64,000 nucleotides of DNA, taken from Chamaecrista fasciculata. Lineage: Eukaryota; Streptophyta; Magnoliopsida; Fabales; Fabaceae. Under the pieces are notes generated by a model that ran no database searches, was not told the DNA's origin, and saw nothing but the letters and a program-made list of their open reading frames with translations. Below are positions 23,823-36,440 of this stretch, piece by piece. Where the stretch lies: assembly GCA_003254925.1 (NCBI GenBank), contig QANZ01052132.1, positions 37,353 to 101,352 on the forward strand. The letters run 5' to 3'. A program made the position numbers and the translations under genes. Every line of letters begins with the position of its first letter. Positions within the stretch are counted from its first letter, which is position 1.

Positions 23823-24745
23823 ACTTTTTTTTTTAATAAGAGAGAAAAAATAGAGCTCGTCTTCTCCATAACAAATCATGGAGAACTCCAAGTTTATTTT
23901 ACATGCTATTTTTTTTTCTTTTTTTTTTTAAAAAAAAAATTAAGTATGATAACTGTTAATATGATAATTTACCGTGTTTGCATATTTAAAAGTTATATTA
24001 AATGTTACTTTTGTAATATATTATTGAGAAGCATTAAACCACACTAATGAACATGAATGAGTAACCCTTTTAAGTTTTAATCCAATAAAATATAATATTA
24101 TATTCCGTTTTTCCTCCCTTAGAGAGATATTTTTTTGGCCAACTCCCTTACAGAGATATAATTACATAGTCTATATGTATATTTTCACAATAAAGAAAAA
24201 TATCTCCGACAAGAATATTTTATCAATAAGAAATAGCTTACAACATAGTAAATACATTTGGAGATATCTTTTTATTTGTGAGGAATTTGAAGACAAAGTT
24301 AAGTGATAGGTTGAGCAAAGAAAAAATAATAAAAAAAATACTCTAGGAAAACGTATCTTAAACTTAATCCTATAATGCAGAAAAAAAAAACCATTTTTTT
24401 ACGAATAGAAAATATAGTTTGATCCTAAAAAGTCACAAAAAAAAAAATCGGGTTGGTTAAATTGATGTCATTAATTTTAGTCACGAAAAATCTGGATCCA
24501 ATTTTAATTTGCTTCAAACATTTTTGCTTATTTGATTTTTTTTTGTATGAAGAAATTAATTTATTTAAATAAAAAAAACTTACATGAAAACAAATTAGAG
24601 AAAAAAAAAGAAAAAGGAAAAAAATTATACAAAAGAAAAACAAGGACGAAAGAAAAAATTAAAAGAAAATAAAAAAAGAAAAAAAAAGAAGAAGAATGGA
24701 CGGAGAAAAATGCAATCCAAAAGAAAAAAGAGGGAAAGGAAAAAG
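23823..24745. repeat. Segmental duplication, block 2 (with empty sites)
   Basis: It matches 6390-10485 but lacks the Pack-MULE and the Tourist-like element present there. It therefore shows both uninterrupted targets: TAAAGAAAA at 24191-24199, and the join at about 24411-24420. No gene is visible. Similarity stops near 24745. Confidence 0.75.
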
Positions 24746-24989
24746 CATTTGTCCAATCCGATTCAACTCTTAAAACGATATTTAGAGTTGAAACAGATCA
24801 TTTCACTGATTCACTCTTTGACTGATGAAGAACAACGATCACAAGAGATTTGAATTTGATAGACAATTAGCTTAGCATCCGATGGCGGCAGAGAACAATG
24901 CGTTGCAAGAACGATTTTCAACATTTCGATTTCATTAAAATTGAATGACTTCTTAATTCCAACTAATCCCTTTATACTTTTATTTGTTT

Positions 24990-25455
24990 TAGGCTAAAGA
25001 TCAAATTTGGTCCCATATCTTTTCTTAAGTTCCCAATTTGGTCTTATATATTTTTTTTGTTGCATTTTTTATCTCATATCTTTAGGTCAAGTCCCAATTT
25101 GGTCTCATATTTTTCGGTATATTACAAAACCGATCCTATTTCTTTGAGTTATATGCAGAAGTGGTTCATATCTTTGTAAAAGATCAATTAACGATTGATC
25201 ATTTTGTAAAGATATGAGACCAATTTTGTAACCTAACCAAAAGATATAAGACCAAATTGGGACTTTTTACAAAGATATGGGGCCAAAAGTGCAACAATAA
25301 AAGATAAGGACCAAATTGGGAACTTAGCAAAAGGTATGAAACCAAATTTATACTTTGAGCAAAAGATAAGGGACCGAAAGGGCAACAAAAAAAGTTATGA
25401 GACCAAATTGAGACCTTAGCCAAAGTTATGAGACCAAAAGTGCACTTTGGCCTTT
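24990..25455. repeat. Foldback repeat, relative of 9205-9655
   Basis: Units of 'tttggtcccatatcttt' type on the left half become 'aagatatgagaccaa' on the right half, ending 'gaccaaaagtgcactttgg'. This is the same style and family as 9205-9655 but more diverged. There is no gene. Confidence 0.65.
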
Positions 25456-25504
25456 ATTTTTTATTTTTATTTATCATATGATTATATCTAATAAAAATAT
25501 TATT

Positions 25505-26210
25505 ATTTTTTATCTATTGTCATTTTCCTTTTAAATTTATAAATAGTTCAGATCAAACTGACCAAAACATTATCTATTGATTTAGTTTGGTTAATCTTAT
25601 TATTTTTTTAAAAAATGATTACAAATTATGTTATTGTTGGGGCATGCAGGAAAGGCCTGAAATCCAGATAGAACAGGAACAAGAGTAAGCTCAGTGAGTC
25701 AAAGTTTAGGTTAGCATCAATGACTTGAAGGCTCATTTTCATCTACATACTCTTGGAGTCGCAGGTTGTTACGGACTTAAAGTATACGGATTACAATTTA
25801 ATGTTTTTGTTTTCAGTTTTCGATATGACTTCAGGGATATTCACAACACTACTTCATACATTTTGATTACATATGTCATTTTGAGTCTCTTTCCAGTATC
25901 TGTGTTTGTATATATCAAAGCCACGAATGTCACTTTGATAGCTTGAAGTCTTGAACTACTACGTTTGTGTCTACAGATTCCCTGGCAAAACTTGAATCAA
26001 CAAAATAACAATATCTTCAATTTCTCTTGTTTCCCTTTATACAGATTACGGACTTGCAATATCTTCAATATCTTCAATATCTTGGCTTAAATCTGTATAA
26101 AGGGAAACAAGAGAAATTGAAGATATTGTTATTTTGTTGATTCAAGTTTTGCCAGGGAATCTGTAGACACAAACGTAGTAGTTCAAGACTTCAAGCTACC
26201 CCACAACTGT
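25505..26210 (-). pseudogene. PEPR-like kinase relic with perfect inverted duplication
   Basis: The left part matches 8-480 near the start of the window. From about 25865 the minus strand matches the last exon of PEPR-C in broken form. The relic contains a perfect inverted repeat (25940-26047 and 26090-26197). No frame is open and no catalytic residues remain. Confidence 0.7.
25940..26197. repeat. Perfect 108-bp inverted repeat (near-palindrome)
   Basis: The left arm 25940-26047 and right arm 26090-26197 are exact reverse complements over 108 bases, with a 42-bp spacer that itself has a triple 'atcttcaat'. It does not extend outward. It arose inside a dead kinase exon. Confidence 0.95.
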
Positions 26211-26239
26211 ATTCATCAACCTACATGTGCTAATCTCAG

Positions 26240-26460
26240 CCACTCTCATTCTAAATTTCCTGAGATTAGCACATGTATATGCCAGTGATTTGTTTTAATA
26301 TAAAAGAACAGATACATAATGAGAAAATCAAATCTTCAATAACCAATACAGAAATTAAAGGCGTAAATCTTGACTAGCTGCTAATGATACAAAAATCAAC
26401 CATACTGAAAGAAGAACTTGCTTTCACAAAATATTTACATTATTCATAGGAATGAAGAAG
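26240..26460. repeat. Copy of the PEPR-A 3' flank
   Basis: It matches 29419-29590 and 3086-3260, starting 'gagattagcacatgtat' and ending near 'ttcataggaatg'. It marks another former gene end in the tandem array. Beyond 26460 the similarity is lost. Confidence 0.65.
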
Positions 26461-26639
26461 AAGAAGAGCGATGGAGTAGAAGTCAAGAAACCTAGCGTCA
26501 GCGACAAATGCTAGGAGCACAGAAGAAAATTGAAGGGAGAATACGGAACGCAGCGTTTTGGCATATTGACCATGCCACAACTCAAATTTTGAAATATTCT
26601 TTTTTTTATATATATATAAAAACGGTGAAGAAGTACAAA

Positions 26640-27420
26640 ATGTTGGTAAAATAATTTATTTTGGTCATAAATATTGGTAAAATATTTCATTTTGGTCCTA
26701 AATTATTGAACTTAATTGGTTATATTTTTCTCGTCTCTCATTTCAAGTCACTTGTTAAGAGGAATTGATAATTCTAAACTCGTTGCATTCAAATTTGAAA
26801 CGAGAAAAAATGATCAACTTTGCTTGTTTGACCATAAAACGAGCGATCTACTTTTAGGACCGATTTGACCTCCTTTGCTGACGGCTCCAGCTAGATAGAG
26901 AAAGTTCTCTTCGAAAACAATACGTAGCTCTAAACTCGTCATTTTTAAATTTGAAACAAACCATATTCAATAGTTTGGGACCAAAATGAAACATTTTGCA
27001 AACATGTAGGACCAATTTGAACATTTTGAAACATAATGAACCAAAATGAACATTAAGACATATATTTAGGACGAAAATAACCCTTTAACCTTAAATCAAA
27101 ATGCAGTTAGAGTGATTACTAATGATTTGGGTCTATTTTTGACAGGCGTAACATAAATTAATTAAACATTACCTTGTAGTAAATTTCTCATATTAAGGTT
27201 TGAGTTTAAACTTTAAGGGTCAAAACCTTAAATTGATCTCAGGTGTATGGTTTAAATTTTAAATTGGTCTTAAATATTTTTTTTATTTTAGATTAATCTT
27301 ATATGTTTCTATAATTTTTCAAATTGGTCCTAAACTATAGAATATCTGATCATATCTCCCTTGTTTATACAATAAATTTAGAGTTACAAGTTGCTTTTAA
27401 CAATTGCTTTCTCCATCCAG
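26640..27420. repeat. Foldback-type noncoding repeats
   Basis: Phrases such as 'ttttggtcctaaa' on the left and 'gggaccaaaatgaaac' on the right give an inverted structure between about 26650 and 27075. A second related half lies at about 27220-27420. Relatives occur at 35640-36440 and 44430-44795. No gene is seen. Confidence 0.55.
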
Positions 27421-27499
27421 TTGTAACCATCAACAAACCATGTAAAATTGAGTCTCAAAAGTGCAGATTTATTTCGCCACCGAAAAGCAGCCACTAAAA

Positions 27500-27650
27500 T
27501 TCCAGTTTCTTGTATTTTGAAATAACAATCTCTTCAATTTCCCATGCTTCCCTCCATACTAGAGTAGCTTTGAAGAGTCTAATGCTTTCTTTCTGATTAT
27601 TAGCTCGATTAAAACTACACCATAACTGTATTCATCAACCTGACAGATTA
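27500..27650 (-). pseudogene. PEPR-like kinase relic, short
   Basis: The minus strand encodes a piece equivalent to SYGVVLIELIIRKKALDS, which in PEPR-A to C is the start of the last exon. It is followed (27660-27880) by flank sequence also seen at 2800-3000. Only about 50 residues are recognisable. Confidence 0.75.
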
Positions 27651-29410
27651 ACACTATAGTATATATATATATATATGCAATCTTTCCACAAGAAAATACA
27701 AAAACATGGAAACTGATAAGTGAAGTTGCTTTAGGAAATCTTACATCTGGCCTTGAGCTGAACAATGGACAGAGACCAGAATTAATGCCCAAGAATGATG
27801 ATGAAGAAGAAGTCAGATTTTTAGCCTTTACTGAACAGGTTCAACAAAGGAGTTTAATGAAATAATGACTTGTTAATGAAAGGTGGAGAGCGGAACCATC
27901 TATGTTTCAGGTATATATATATATACATGTTGTTAGTTGAAAAGAACTCAAAATCAGTACTACATTAAATAAGAAAGATATAATTGACAAGTACTTTGTC
28001 ACATTTTAATGTCAGAGCTAAAACCATATATTTCAGAGAGGCCACTAAATTAACTAGTTAATTAACTTATTGAATATATATAGATATATAATTACTAGCC
28101 AGTGGAATGAATGTAAAATTGGAATGCTTATATATATATTGAATTGGACCAATCTTGATAGTATAGAAGCCCAGCTTGAATTTTTGTCAATACCTCCACA
28201 TGTATTCCATTTGAATGCCACCAAAGAAGTTGATAGAAATTAGACCTATGCCCTTAATACTGAATGTGGACTTATTGAATAGATTACCTAAACAGTGGAG
28301 GTATTCCAAAAAAACATTGACAATCTCTGCGGCATAGCGTCTGAAATGTGACAAAATTTAACATCAAGTATAAAGTTACAACAATAACAAGTGAAAAACA
28401 ACCACTTGTAAAATAGAACTTTCATCAGTATTTATTTTCACTATCTTTAGGCTGAGTGTCAATTAAAACTGAGCAGTTCAAAAACACTGCTGAATTCAAT
28501 TCAATCATACAGTATTAAACTAAATAAGAAAAATATTCAGAACAGAAGATGGAATGAGCATTTACTCAAGCACTCCTATGCGCTGGAATGATGATTCTTC
28601 ATGTTCATGTTTCTTGATGAATTGCCCAAATAAGAATTCAATGTCTGCAGCAGAGGATAAAACAAGAATAAAAATTTATGACTTCGATAACTAAGGAATG
28701 TTTTTTGGACAGAGATGCATTAAATTGGAGAAACTTTATATATAAGTAAGCAATATTGCATAATACTCTTATGAACAAACTACTTGTTCAAAATATGGAA
28801 TAAACTACTGGTTCAAAAAATATGAAAGAATAAGCATGCATTGCTTGGTCTGTATTACAAACTTCTATCTTCTTTACACCTACATACTGCGTCAAGTACA
28901 GCCCATTATAGAACCCTTTCTCAAATTTCATCCACATCCACCAGTGACTAGCCAATTGAAGTGGGACCCTCCAATTCCCACACCCCACCGAAAATCTATC
29001 ATTTTCTTTCTAAAACAAAAAAATAAATGAAAACAGTGCAGAACTACACAGAATAAGGTATATTAACTATAGACAACTTGATATACAGAACTTATCACAG
29101 TGGCTTGAACATTATTACAAAACTCAGACACCACCAACCATCTGCTCACTTATTACTTGGTTTTCCTGTAGTGTTGACAATTTATGACAAACTGAAGGCA
29201 TAGAATACAGTTAATTTCAATACATATGGAGATGTCATGTAAGTGATGATAACAGATATATATCACCAGTCCAAATGTCCAAAGCTATAATTAGAAGAGT
29301 ACATTGTAATTCGTCACATTAAACAGCACATGATCATTAAAATTGATAACTTCACCTGCAAATATGAGACAATATAGGCACCCTTTGTTTGGTTTCAGAC
29401 ACTCATTCTA
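27650..29410. other. Intergenic, duplicated flank and unassigned sequence
   Basis: The first 230 bp are the duplicated PEPR flank. The rest shows no recognisable domain. It contains TA tracts and one possible terminal exon (28562-28644, listed separately). Confidence 0.4.
28562..28644 (-). CDS. Possible orphan terminal exon
   Basis: A good acceptor (tctgctgcag) is followed by an open 27-codon stretch, beginning IEFLFGQFIKKHEHEE and ending in a stop. I do not recognise the protein and found no upstream exons. It may be a gene remnant or chance. Confidence 0.2.
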
Positions 29411-29701
29411 AATTTGCTGAGATTAGCACATTTCTACGTCAGTGATTTGCTTTAATATAAAAGAACAGATACATAATATGAAAATAAATTCTTCAACAAC
29501 CACTACTGCCAATGATACAAAAATCAACCATACTGAAAGAAAAACTTGCTTTCACAAAAATATTTACATTATTCATAGGAATGTGTCTAGTGTCCACACT
29601 AATGGATGGCTAAAAGCCTATTTTCCCACCTGAAGTCTAATGTTACATTTAGATTCAAGATAATGAGGGGGAAGTAAAGAAAAAAAAAAAGGAAAACCAA
29701 T

Positions 29702-32700
29702 TTAATATTTTTTGCTTGATATCCTGGGATTAGCATTTTCTAATTGCTTGATAACATCTCTCATCGTGGGTCTCATGTGTAGATCCTTCTCAGTGCATCT
29801 CAAAGCCACCAAAAGCACCTTGTTAACTTGTTCAAGTACACTTGAATCCAAAAACTCATTTTGAAGGCTTGAATCAACAATTTCATTAATATATTCTGAT
29901 TCTCCATACAGAGTTCGGACCCAACCCACTATATCATTTCCCTCCATAAATGATGGATCTACAGCCTTCTTTCTGGTTATCAACTCAAGTAGAACAACCC
30001 CATAACTGTATACATCAGATTCCCGGTTATTTGCTGTTGTATATGCATTCTCTGTCATATGCCAACATAACATGTTAATACATAAGAGACTACGAAAAAT
30101 AGAAGAATGAAATAATCACAGTAAGTGTAGAACTGAAAAATATATAGTTACCTGGTGCAATATACCCTATTGTGCCAGGAATAGATATAGATGTTGAAGA
30201 GGAAGATTGATTTAAAAGCTTGGCAATACCAAAATCAGCAATGTGAGGCTCCATATCAGAATCTAAAAGTATATTTCTTGGTTTGATGTCGCGGTGCACT
30301 ATGGGAGGATCACAGTCATTATGGAGATAAGCCAATCCATGAGCAATTCCAATAGCTATCTTATATCGGACACTCCACTCTAAGGATGGCGGCGGAATCT
30401 TTTCGTGCAAGACATCATGAAGGCTTCCATTTGGCATGTATGTGTACAAGATCAGACCAAAGTCCTTCTTCAACCAAAAGTCTTCCAACTTGACTAGATT
30501 TCGATGCCTAATCTTTCCAAGGGTTTGAATTTCCCTAACCATGCTTAAACTCTTGCCTTTATTCCCACAAAACGCAAACTTCTTTACAGCATAAACTCTG
30601 GCTGGATCTACTGGAGCTTTATAAACAACTCCATGGGCTCCTCTACCAATAATATACTGATCACTCAAGTTTGCAGTAGCTTCCATCACTTTGTTAAGAA
30701 GTGAGGAAGTACCTTCTTTGGCAGAGATCTGGACTTCCTTCTTAGATTTCCTAGTACAGATGAGCATATAAAGTACTCCCACTAGCAGAAAAACAAAAAA
30801 TACTGAGGATCCGAGTGCTATCATTGCAATTTTAACCTTACTCAAACCTTTCCGTGTAGTTGATGTATCGTCACATGGCTTTAGATAGCTGCTTGCATTA
30901 CAAATTGAGCCATTTGATGAGGAGCATCTGATACATAGGCCAGGATTGCCCAAAAATGATGAAGCAAAAGTACTCAATTTAATCAGTTCCTCAGGCACAA
31001 CACCCTGAAAGGAATTGTATGAAACATTGAGTTCAAGTAATGATGAAGAAAGGTCAGCGAGAACCTTTATGCTTCCGGTCAAATTGTTTCGAGATAAGTC
31101 CAGACTCAGCAGACTTTTCAATCCACCGATTGCGGAAGGAATTCCACCAATCAGCCCATTGGCACTCAAATTCAAGCCAAACATCAGATTTTGCAATGCC
31201 CCAATTGACGTAGGAATTTCGCCTCCAAATTTGTTTCCACCAAGTTCTAGGCTTCGAAGCTTCTTAAATTCTGACAAGAAATCCGGGATGCCCCCACTGA
31301 AACTATTCTCCCTTAGAACTAATGTGGTTAGCGCTGTCCAGCTCCTCAAGCTTGATGGGAAAGAACCATTCAAGAAATTGAATCCCACATCAAAACTGTC
31401 CATGTTGATACAATTTGATAGTTGCGGCGGTAAAGATCCTTCTAAATTGTTGTGAGAAAGATCCAGAGTTCTGAGCTTCACAAGGTTTCCTAACTCTGAC
31501 GGTATACGCCCCCCAAAGTTGTTATTAGACAATAGTAAATCAGTGAGACTCGTGCATTTTCCCAAGCTCGACGGGATATTGCCACTGATATTGTTTGCAC
31601 TGATATTCATGAAATAGAGATATGGATTCCTTTCAAAGCTAGGAAGTGGGCCTTTAAGATTATTTTCTCTGAGGATCAACCTTCTAAGAGTCGTACACCT
31701 TCCTACATCAGGAGCTATGCTGCCTTGAAATTTGTTAAGGCCCAAATTCAACACACGTAGTTGCTTTCCGTAACAAAGATTTGGTGGGATGTTACCAGTG
31801 AATGAATTATTTGTAAATTCTACCTGCACTAAGCTGCTATTTAATCCCAAAGATCGAGGTATGACTCCAGAGAAGCCGTTGTTATACAATGAGATATTCT
31901 TCAAATGCTTGAGCTCTGTTATCTCAGGAGGAAGTTCTCCTGAAAGATTATTATTGTACACAAGGATATGCTCAAGACTTTGAATCTTCCACACACTCTG
32001 AGGAATTTCACCGGTCAAACGGTTGGAAAACAATTCAAGGTCCTGCAACTTACTCAACTTTCCCAGCTCACTGGGAATTTCTCCCTCGAGTTGGTTGCTA
32101 TACAAATGCAACTCCGTCAAAGACCTACAATTGCCGATCTCCGGTGGTATTTTTCCTGATAAATTGTTCTCAGGAAGGCGTAAAACCGTGAGATTTTGAA
32201 GTAAACCAAGGGAGGATGGGATGCTTCCAGATAAACTACTGTTGACAGCGCCAAGTTTTGTTAAACTACTACAATTCCCCAAGCTTGAAGGAATGCCTCC
32301 ACTAAACGCATTGTTAGAAAGATCCACGAAAAACAGGTTTTTACAACCTCCAGAAGAGCCCAATGGAATAGTACCTCTAAAATCATTATTGCTGAAGTCT
32401 AAATAAACAATATCATGGAGATTGTTAAGAGTCTCAGGCAAAGCTCCTTCAAAATGATTATCATTCAAAAACAATTCTTGCAACTTACTGCAATTCCCAA
32501 TTGATGAAGGGATTTTTTCAGAAAGTTGATTATTACTTTGCAAATACAGCATCATAAGCCCACTCATGTTTCCTATACTTGAAGGAATGGGACCACTGAG
32601 AAGGTTATAAGATAGTTCAACAAGTTGCAAATTTGATATTTGAGTCAAGGACTCCGGAATTTGGCCAGTGAGAAGATTGGCTGCTATACTGAGATAGTTC

Positions 32701-33137
32701 AAATTAAGCAAGTTTTGGAAGAAATTTGGAATTTGATCAGTGAAGTTATTGTAAGAAAGGTCTAAATATTCTAGAAGAGTGCAATTTCCTAACTCATGAG
32801 GGATTTTTCCAGAGAAGCCATTGTTGGTTAACACAAGTGTCTGCAAATGACTCAAGTGTCCAATCTCAGAGCCTAATGGGCCAAAAACCCCATAATCAGT
32901 GAGGTTAAGAGAGATGACATTGTGGGCATGGTCACATTGAATTCCTACCCATGATGAACAAGGAGTGGAATCAGAAAGATTCCAGGTTGAGTTTATGGGA
33001 GAAGGCACAAAAGTCCATTGCCTCATGAGTGAGATTAGAGTCACCCCATCAGGGGTCAAAGCAGAAGCAGAGATTAGAAAGGAAGAAGAAGAAGAAAAGG
33101 TTAAAAGAATAAGAAGCAGCAGCGAGAGAGGCCTCAT
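29702..33137 (-). CDS. PEPR-like LRR receptor kinase, full length (PEPR-A)
   Basis: Two exons, 33137-30152 and 30051-29702, joined by a 100-bp intron (CCAG|GTAAC, GACAG|AG), give 1111 residues. The start was placed at the Met that begins a signal peptide (MRPLSLLLLILL), 31 codons after an earlier in-frame Met. Order of parts: signal peptide, N-terminal cap with LTPDGVTLISLM, 27 LRRs, membrane span near 'MIALGSSVFFVFLLVGVLYM', then kinase. The kinase has IGRGAHGVVYKA, AVKK, HRD and DFG, so it should be active. PEPR1/PEPR2 of Arabidopsis, the Pep-peptide receptors of the plasma membrane that signal with BAK1 in wound and pathogen responses, also have 27 LRRs and this intron position. It is the best preserved member of the array; orthology is inferred from memory of the family. 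Confidence 0.93.
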
Positions 33138-33413
33138 TTGGAGAAAATAAGGATTAAGGACAAGACACCAAGGTTTGAAAATGGAAGGATTGTGAGTGAT
33201 TGTATTGTGATTAAGAGGAACAAGAAGCACGTACCTTGTTCAAGTGTTCATAAATTGCAAGAACCATCTTGTTGGGATTGACATTTCTGAGAAGGAGAAG
33301 ATGAAGTTAGAGTGAAACAGAGCTGAAGCTATGAAGAAGAAGAAAGAAAGAGAAAACGAGGAAGGAACTAGAGACTAGAGAGAAGAAACACGAGTCAGGT
33401 GGCAATTTATTAT

Positions 33414-33429
33414 CTTTGTATAAATAGAA
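33414..33429 (-). promoter_or_regulatory. Probable TATA box of PEPR-A
   Basis: The minus strand reads TTCTATTTATACAAAG about 280 bp upstream of the chosen start codon, followed by a pyrimidine-rich leader. This is a plausible position; no transcript start is known. Confidence 0.45.
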
Positions 33430-34218
33430 AGCATGATTCATTCCTGGGTGTGCTGGATTGCTATATATAAATAATATAATAATGAAAAGAACTAAACTTT
33501 GCCGTGTAATAGAATTCAGATATGATGGGTTTGAGTTCAAACTTCAAGTAAAAAAATAGATCTACAAATAAATAGTGGTTTGCAGTTTGCACATGTGAAC
33601 GCCTTAGCGATAGTGATGACAGAGTGGCTCAGACTAAGGCTTCAACCGCTTTCCCATTAGAAAAATAATTATTTGTGGACCTTTTTGGACTTTGGTCTTT
33701 GTAAGTTTGTTTCTATATATATATTTTTTCATAACCACAAGCTTGTATATTGCCAAAGGCAGAACAGAATTAATACATGGAGCCTTTAATTCTTGACTGC
33801 AAGTCAATACACGCCTTCTTTTGGCATTTTCTATTGAAATATAAGATTTTAAGGGTGTGTTTGGGAATTGAGTATAACTTCAATACAAACTCATTATCTT
33901 TGGGCATTTTCAATCTACAATCTAATACAGCTCAATTACAAACTCATTACAAAAATATTATTTCATTACAACGTCATTTCATTACATTTTTCATTCCAAT
34001 TACCAACATACATCTACTCAAATACTTATAATTACCTATACTCTAATACAAATATAGAAAAGCTATTTGGCAAAATGGTAATTTTCAATACCTTCATTTA
34101 TTACACTTACAATTTTCTCTCTCCATTCATTATTTCTTACTTTTTTTTTCTCTTTTACTTACTCACACCGCTCTCTCTCTCACACACACATATATATATA
34201 ATTACAATATATATATAC

Positions 34219-34608
34219 CATAGTTATAAAAACCGGACCGGACCAGTTGAACCGTGAACCGACCAGTGGTCCGATCCGAGTTGAGTACAAAACCGGTCCA
34301 GCTAAGAACCGCCTGAACCGGTCAAAAACCGGGAAAACCGCCTTGAACCGGCCGATTCTGAGGTTGAACCGGTTCAGGTTTTTTTTTCTAATTTTTTATT
34401 TTTTTAAGTTTTTCTTGATTAAAATGATGCTATTTTAAAAAAAAAAATTCTTATTATGTTTAGACTCAAAATAATACACTATTTAATAGTTTTTACTTGA
34501 AAATTTAATTTTTTATCCTCTTAATTATCACTTTCTTATTGAATCCAGCTTAAATTTAAAGAGTTTATTATATATTTTTATTATATTAAAATAAATATAT
34601 TATTTTTT
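34219..34608. mobile_element. hAT-like MITE, relative of 4238-4738, right end in gap
   Basis: The start CATAGTTATAAAAACCGGACC and the CGGTTCAA/GAACCGG motifs match the family at 4238-4738. That element is 501 bp, so the right end is expected inside or near the run of N (34609-34818). Confidence 0.6.
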
Positions 34609-34818
34609 NNNNNNNNNNNNNNNNNNNNNNNNNNNNNNNNNNNNNNNNNNNNNNNNNNNNNNNNNNNNNNNNNNNNNNNNNNNNNNNNNNNNNNNNNNNN
34701 NNNNNNNNNNNNNNNNNNNNNNNNNNNNNNNNNNNNNNNNNNNNNNNNNNNNNNNNNNNNNNNNNNNNNNNNNNNNNNNNNNNNNNNNNNNNNNNNNNNN
34801 NNNNNNNNNNNNNNNNNN
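34609..34818. other. Assembly gap (210 N)
   Basis: A run of N. Open frames drawn across it have no meaning. Confidence 1.
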
Positions 34819-35639
34819 TATAAAAATTTAAAAATAAAATTAAAAAACAATAATCTTTCAAATAAATTATTATTTTTTCATATAATTATCTTTTTTTTTT
34901 ATATATATGTTATACTGTTGAAATTATTTATCAAATTCTGCATAATAATTTATTGTTCGTTTGAAGATAAATTATTTGTTCCATGAATTTGTACAGATTA
35001 TTCTATTTTGGTCCCAAAATATATTTTTTGGTCATTGAATCTGAGAAAGAGATCGAAACGTTGATGAATGTGATTTTTTATAGGCCAAGACAACATTTCA
35101 CTTCGTAAGGACCGATTCGTTGAATCGATATAAAATCGTGGACCAAATAGAAGGTTTTTAAAATTTTCATGTTATTTACATTTTGGGTCTTTTCATTTCA
35201 TTACATAAAGCAACTCCAACCTTCATTATAAATATTTACCTTTAGCACACATTCCAAAACAAGTTCATTATCATTTCATTTCATAACAACCACGATCAAA
35301 AGTCAAAATATCATTTTATTATCTTTATTTTATTCATTATCAACTACCAATTTTATCCCTGTACAATTTTCAAAAACCCATATAATTATTTCAACCAACC
35401 ACAATCATTACATACCCTTTTACATAATTTCACACCCTATTTTTTTCATTACATCTCAAACAATCCAAACACCATTTTACATTCCATTTTCATTACATAA
35501 TTTTCTCATTACCATTTCATTACATGAAATCATCATTTCATTACATACTTATATCCCAAACACACTCTAAGTTCTCACAACTTTTGCAATATGTTTTTTT
35601 TTGTCAGATGTTGAAATTAATTTTAAATGAATGTTTTAA

Positions 35640-36440
35640 ATTTATTTTGGTCTTAAATGTTTTAGAAATTTTATACTGGTCATGAATATTTTTCTTTAGT
35701 TTTATTTTAATATTAAATTACCAAATGTGCTCATATTTATCTTATTGTTCATTCGAAAGTGAAGAGTCCACAATTGTGTATTTTCTTAACGAGTATTTCC
35801 TTTATTTTGTTGGGGTGGTCAACAAATGAGATCAAATTGAGTCATAAAAGTGGTCGCTCGTTTCACGATTAAACAAGTGAAGTTGTTCATATATTTTTGT
35901 TTTAAGTTCGAACGTGACGAATTTGGGACTAGGTGTTACTCTTAATTAGTCAATTTTTTTTTTCAATTGGAACTATTAACAAGTAAGATCAAATCGAGTT
36001 TGAATGTGAGTTTGGGACCAAAAAGTTAAACAATTATGAAAAATTAGCCTCAAATCAACTTTCAAATTCAATTTGACCTCATTTACTAACTCGTTAAGAG
36101 TAACTAGTCGTTCCGAATTCATCGCATTTAGACTTAAAACGAGAGAGATATAACTAAATTTACTTGTTTGACTGTGAATCAAGTGACCCACTTTCTGAAC
36201 ATAATTTGACCTTGTTTGTTGACGCCTCCAACTAAAAAGATAACGTACTCGTCAAAAGTAACACTTAGTTTTAAACTTGTTATATTCAAACTTGAAATAA
36301 GATAAATATGGTCACATTTAGTAATTTGGAAAAAAAATAAAACTAAATAAAAATATTTAGTACTAATATAAAAAGTCTAAATCATTTAGTACCAAAATAA
36401 ACTTAGGGACATTCATTTAGGAACAATTTAAACATTCGAC
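35640..36440. repeat. Foldback-type noncoding repeat
   Basis: The left half has 'ttattttggtcttaaatg' and the right half has 'gtaccaaaataaac', with an interior that shares phrases with 26650-27075 and 44430-44795. It is a noncoding MITE-like repeat with no clear target duplication. Confidence 0.5.

Larger units (their letters stand above)
33853..35567. mobile_element. Tourist/PIF-Harbinger-like element with nested insertions
   Basis: The ends GGGTGTGTTTGGGA and TCCCAAACACACTC are inverted and flanked by TAA (33850-33852 and 35568-35570), the usual 3-bp Harbinger target. The interior shows many 'cattacattt' phrases and no transposase. A hAT-like MITE starts inside at 34219, followed by the 210-bp gap. 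A foldback piece lies at about 34980-35170. Confidence 0.8.

Noticed and set aside
31015-31455. 146-residue plus-strand frame opposite PEPR-A
   Set aside because: Antisense shadow of the LRR-coding exon with no family resemblance.
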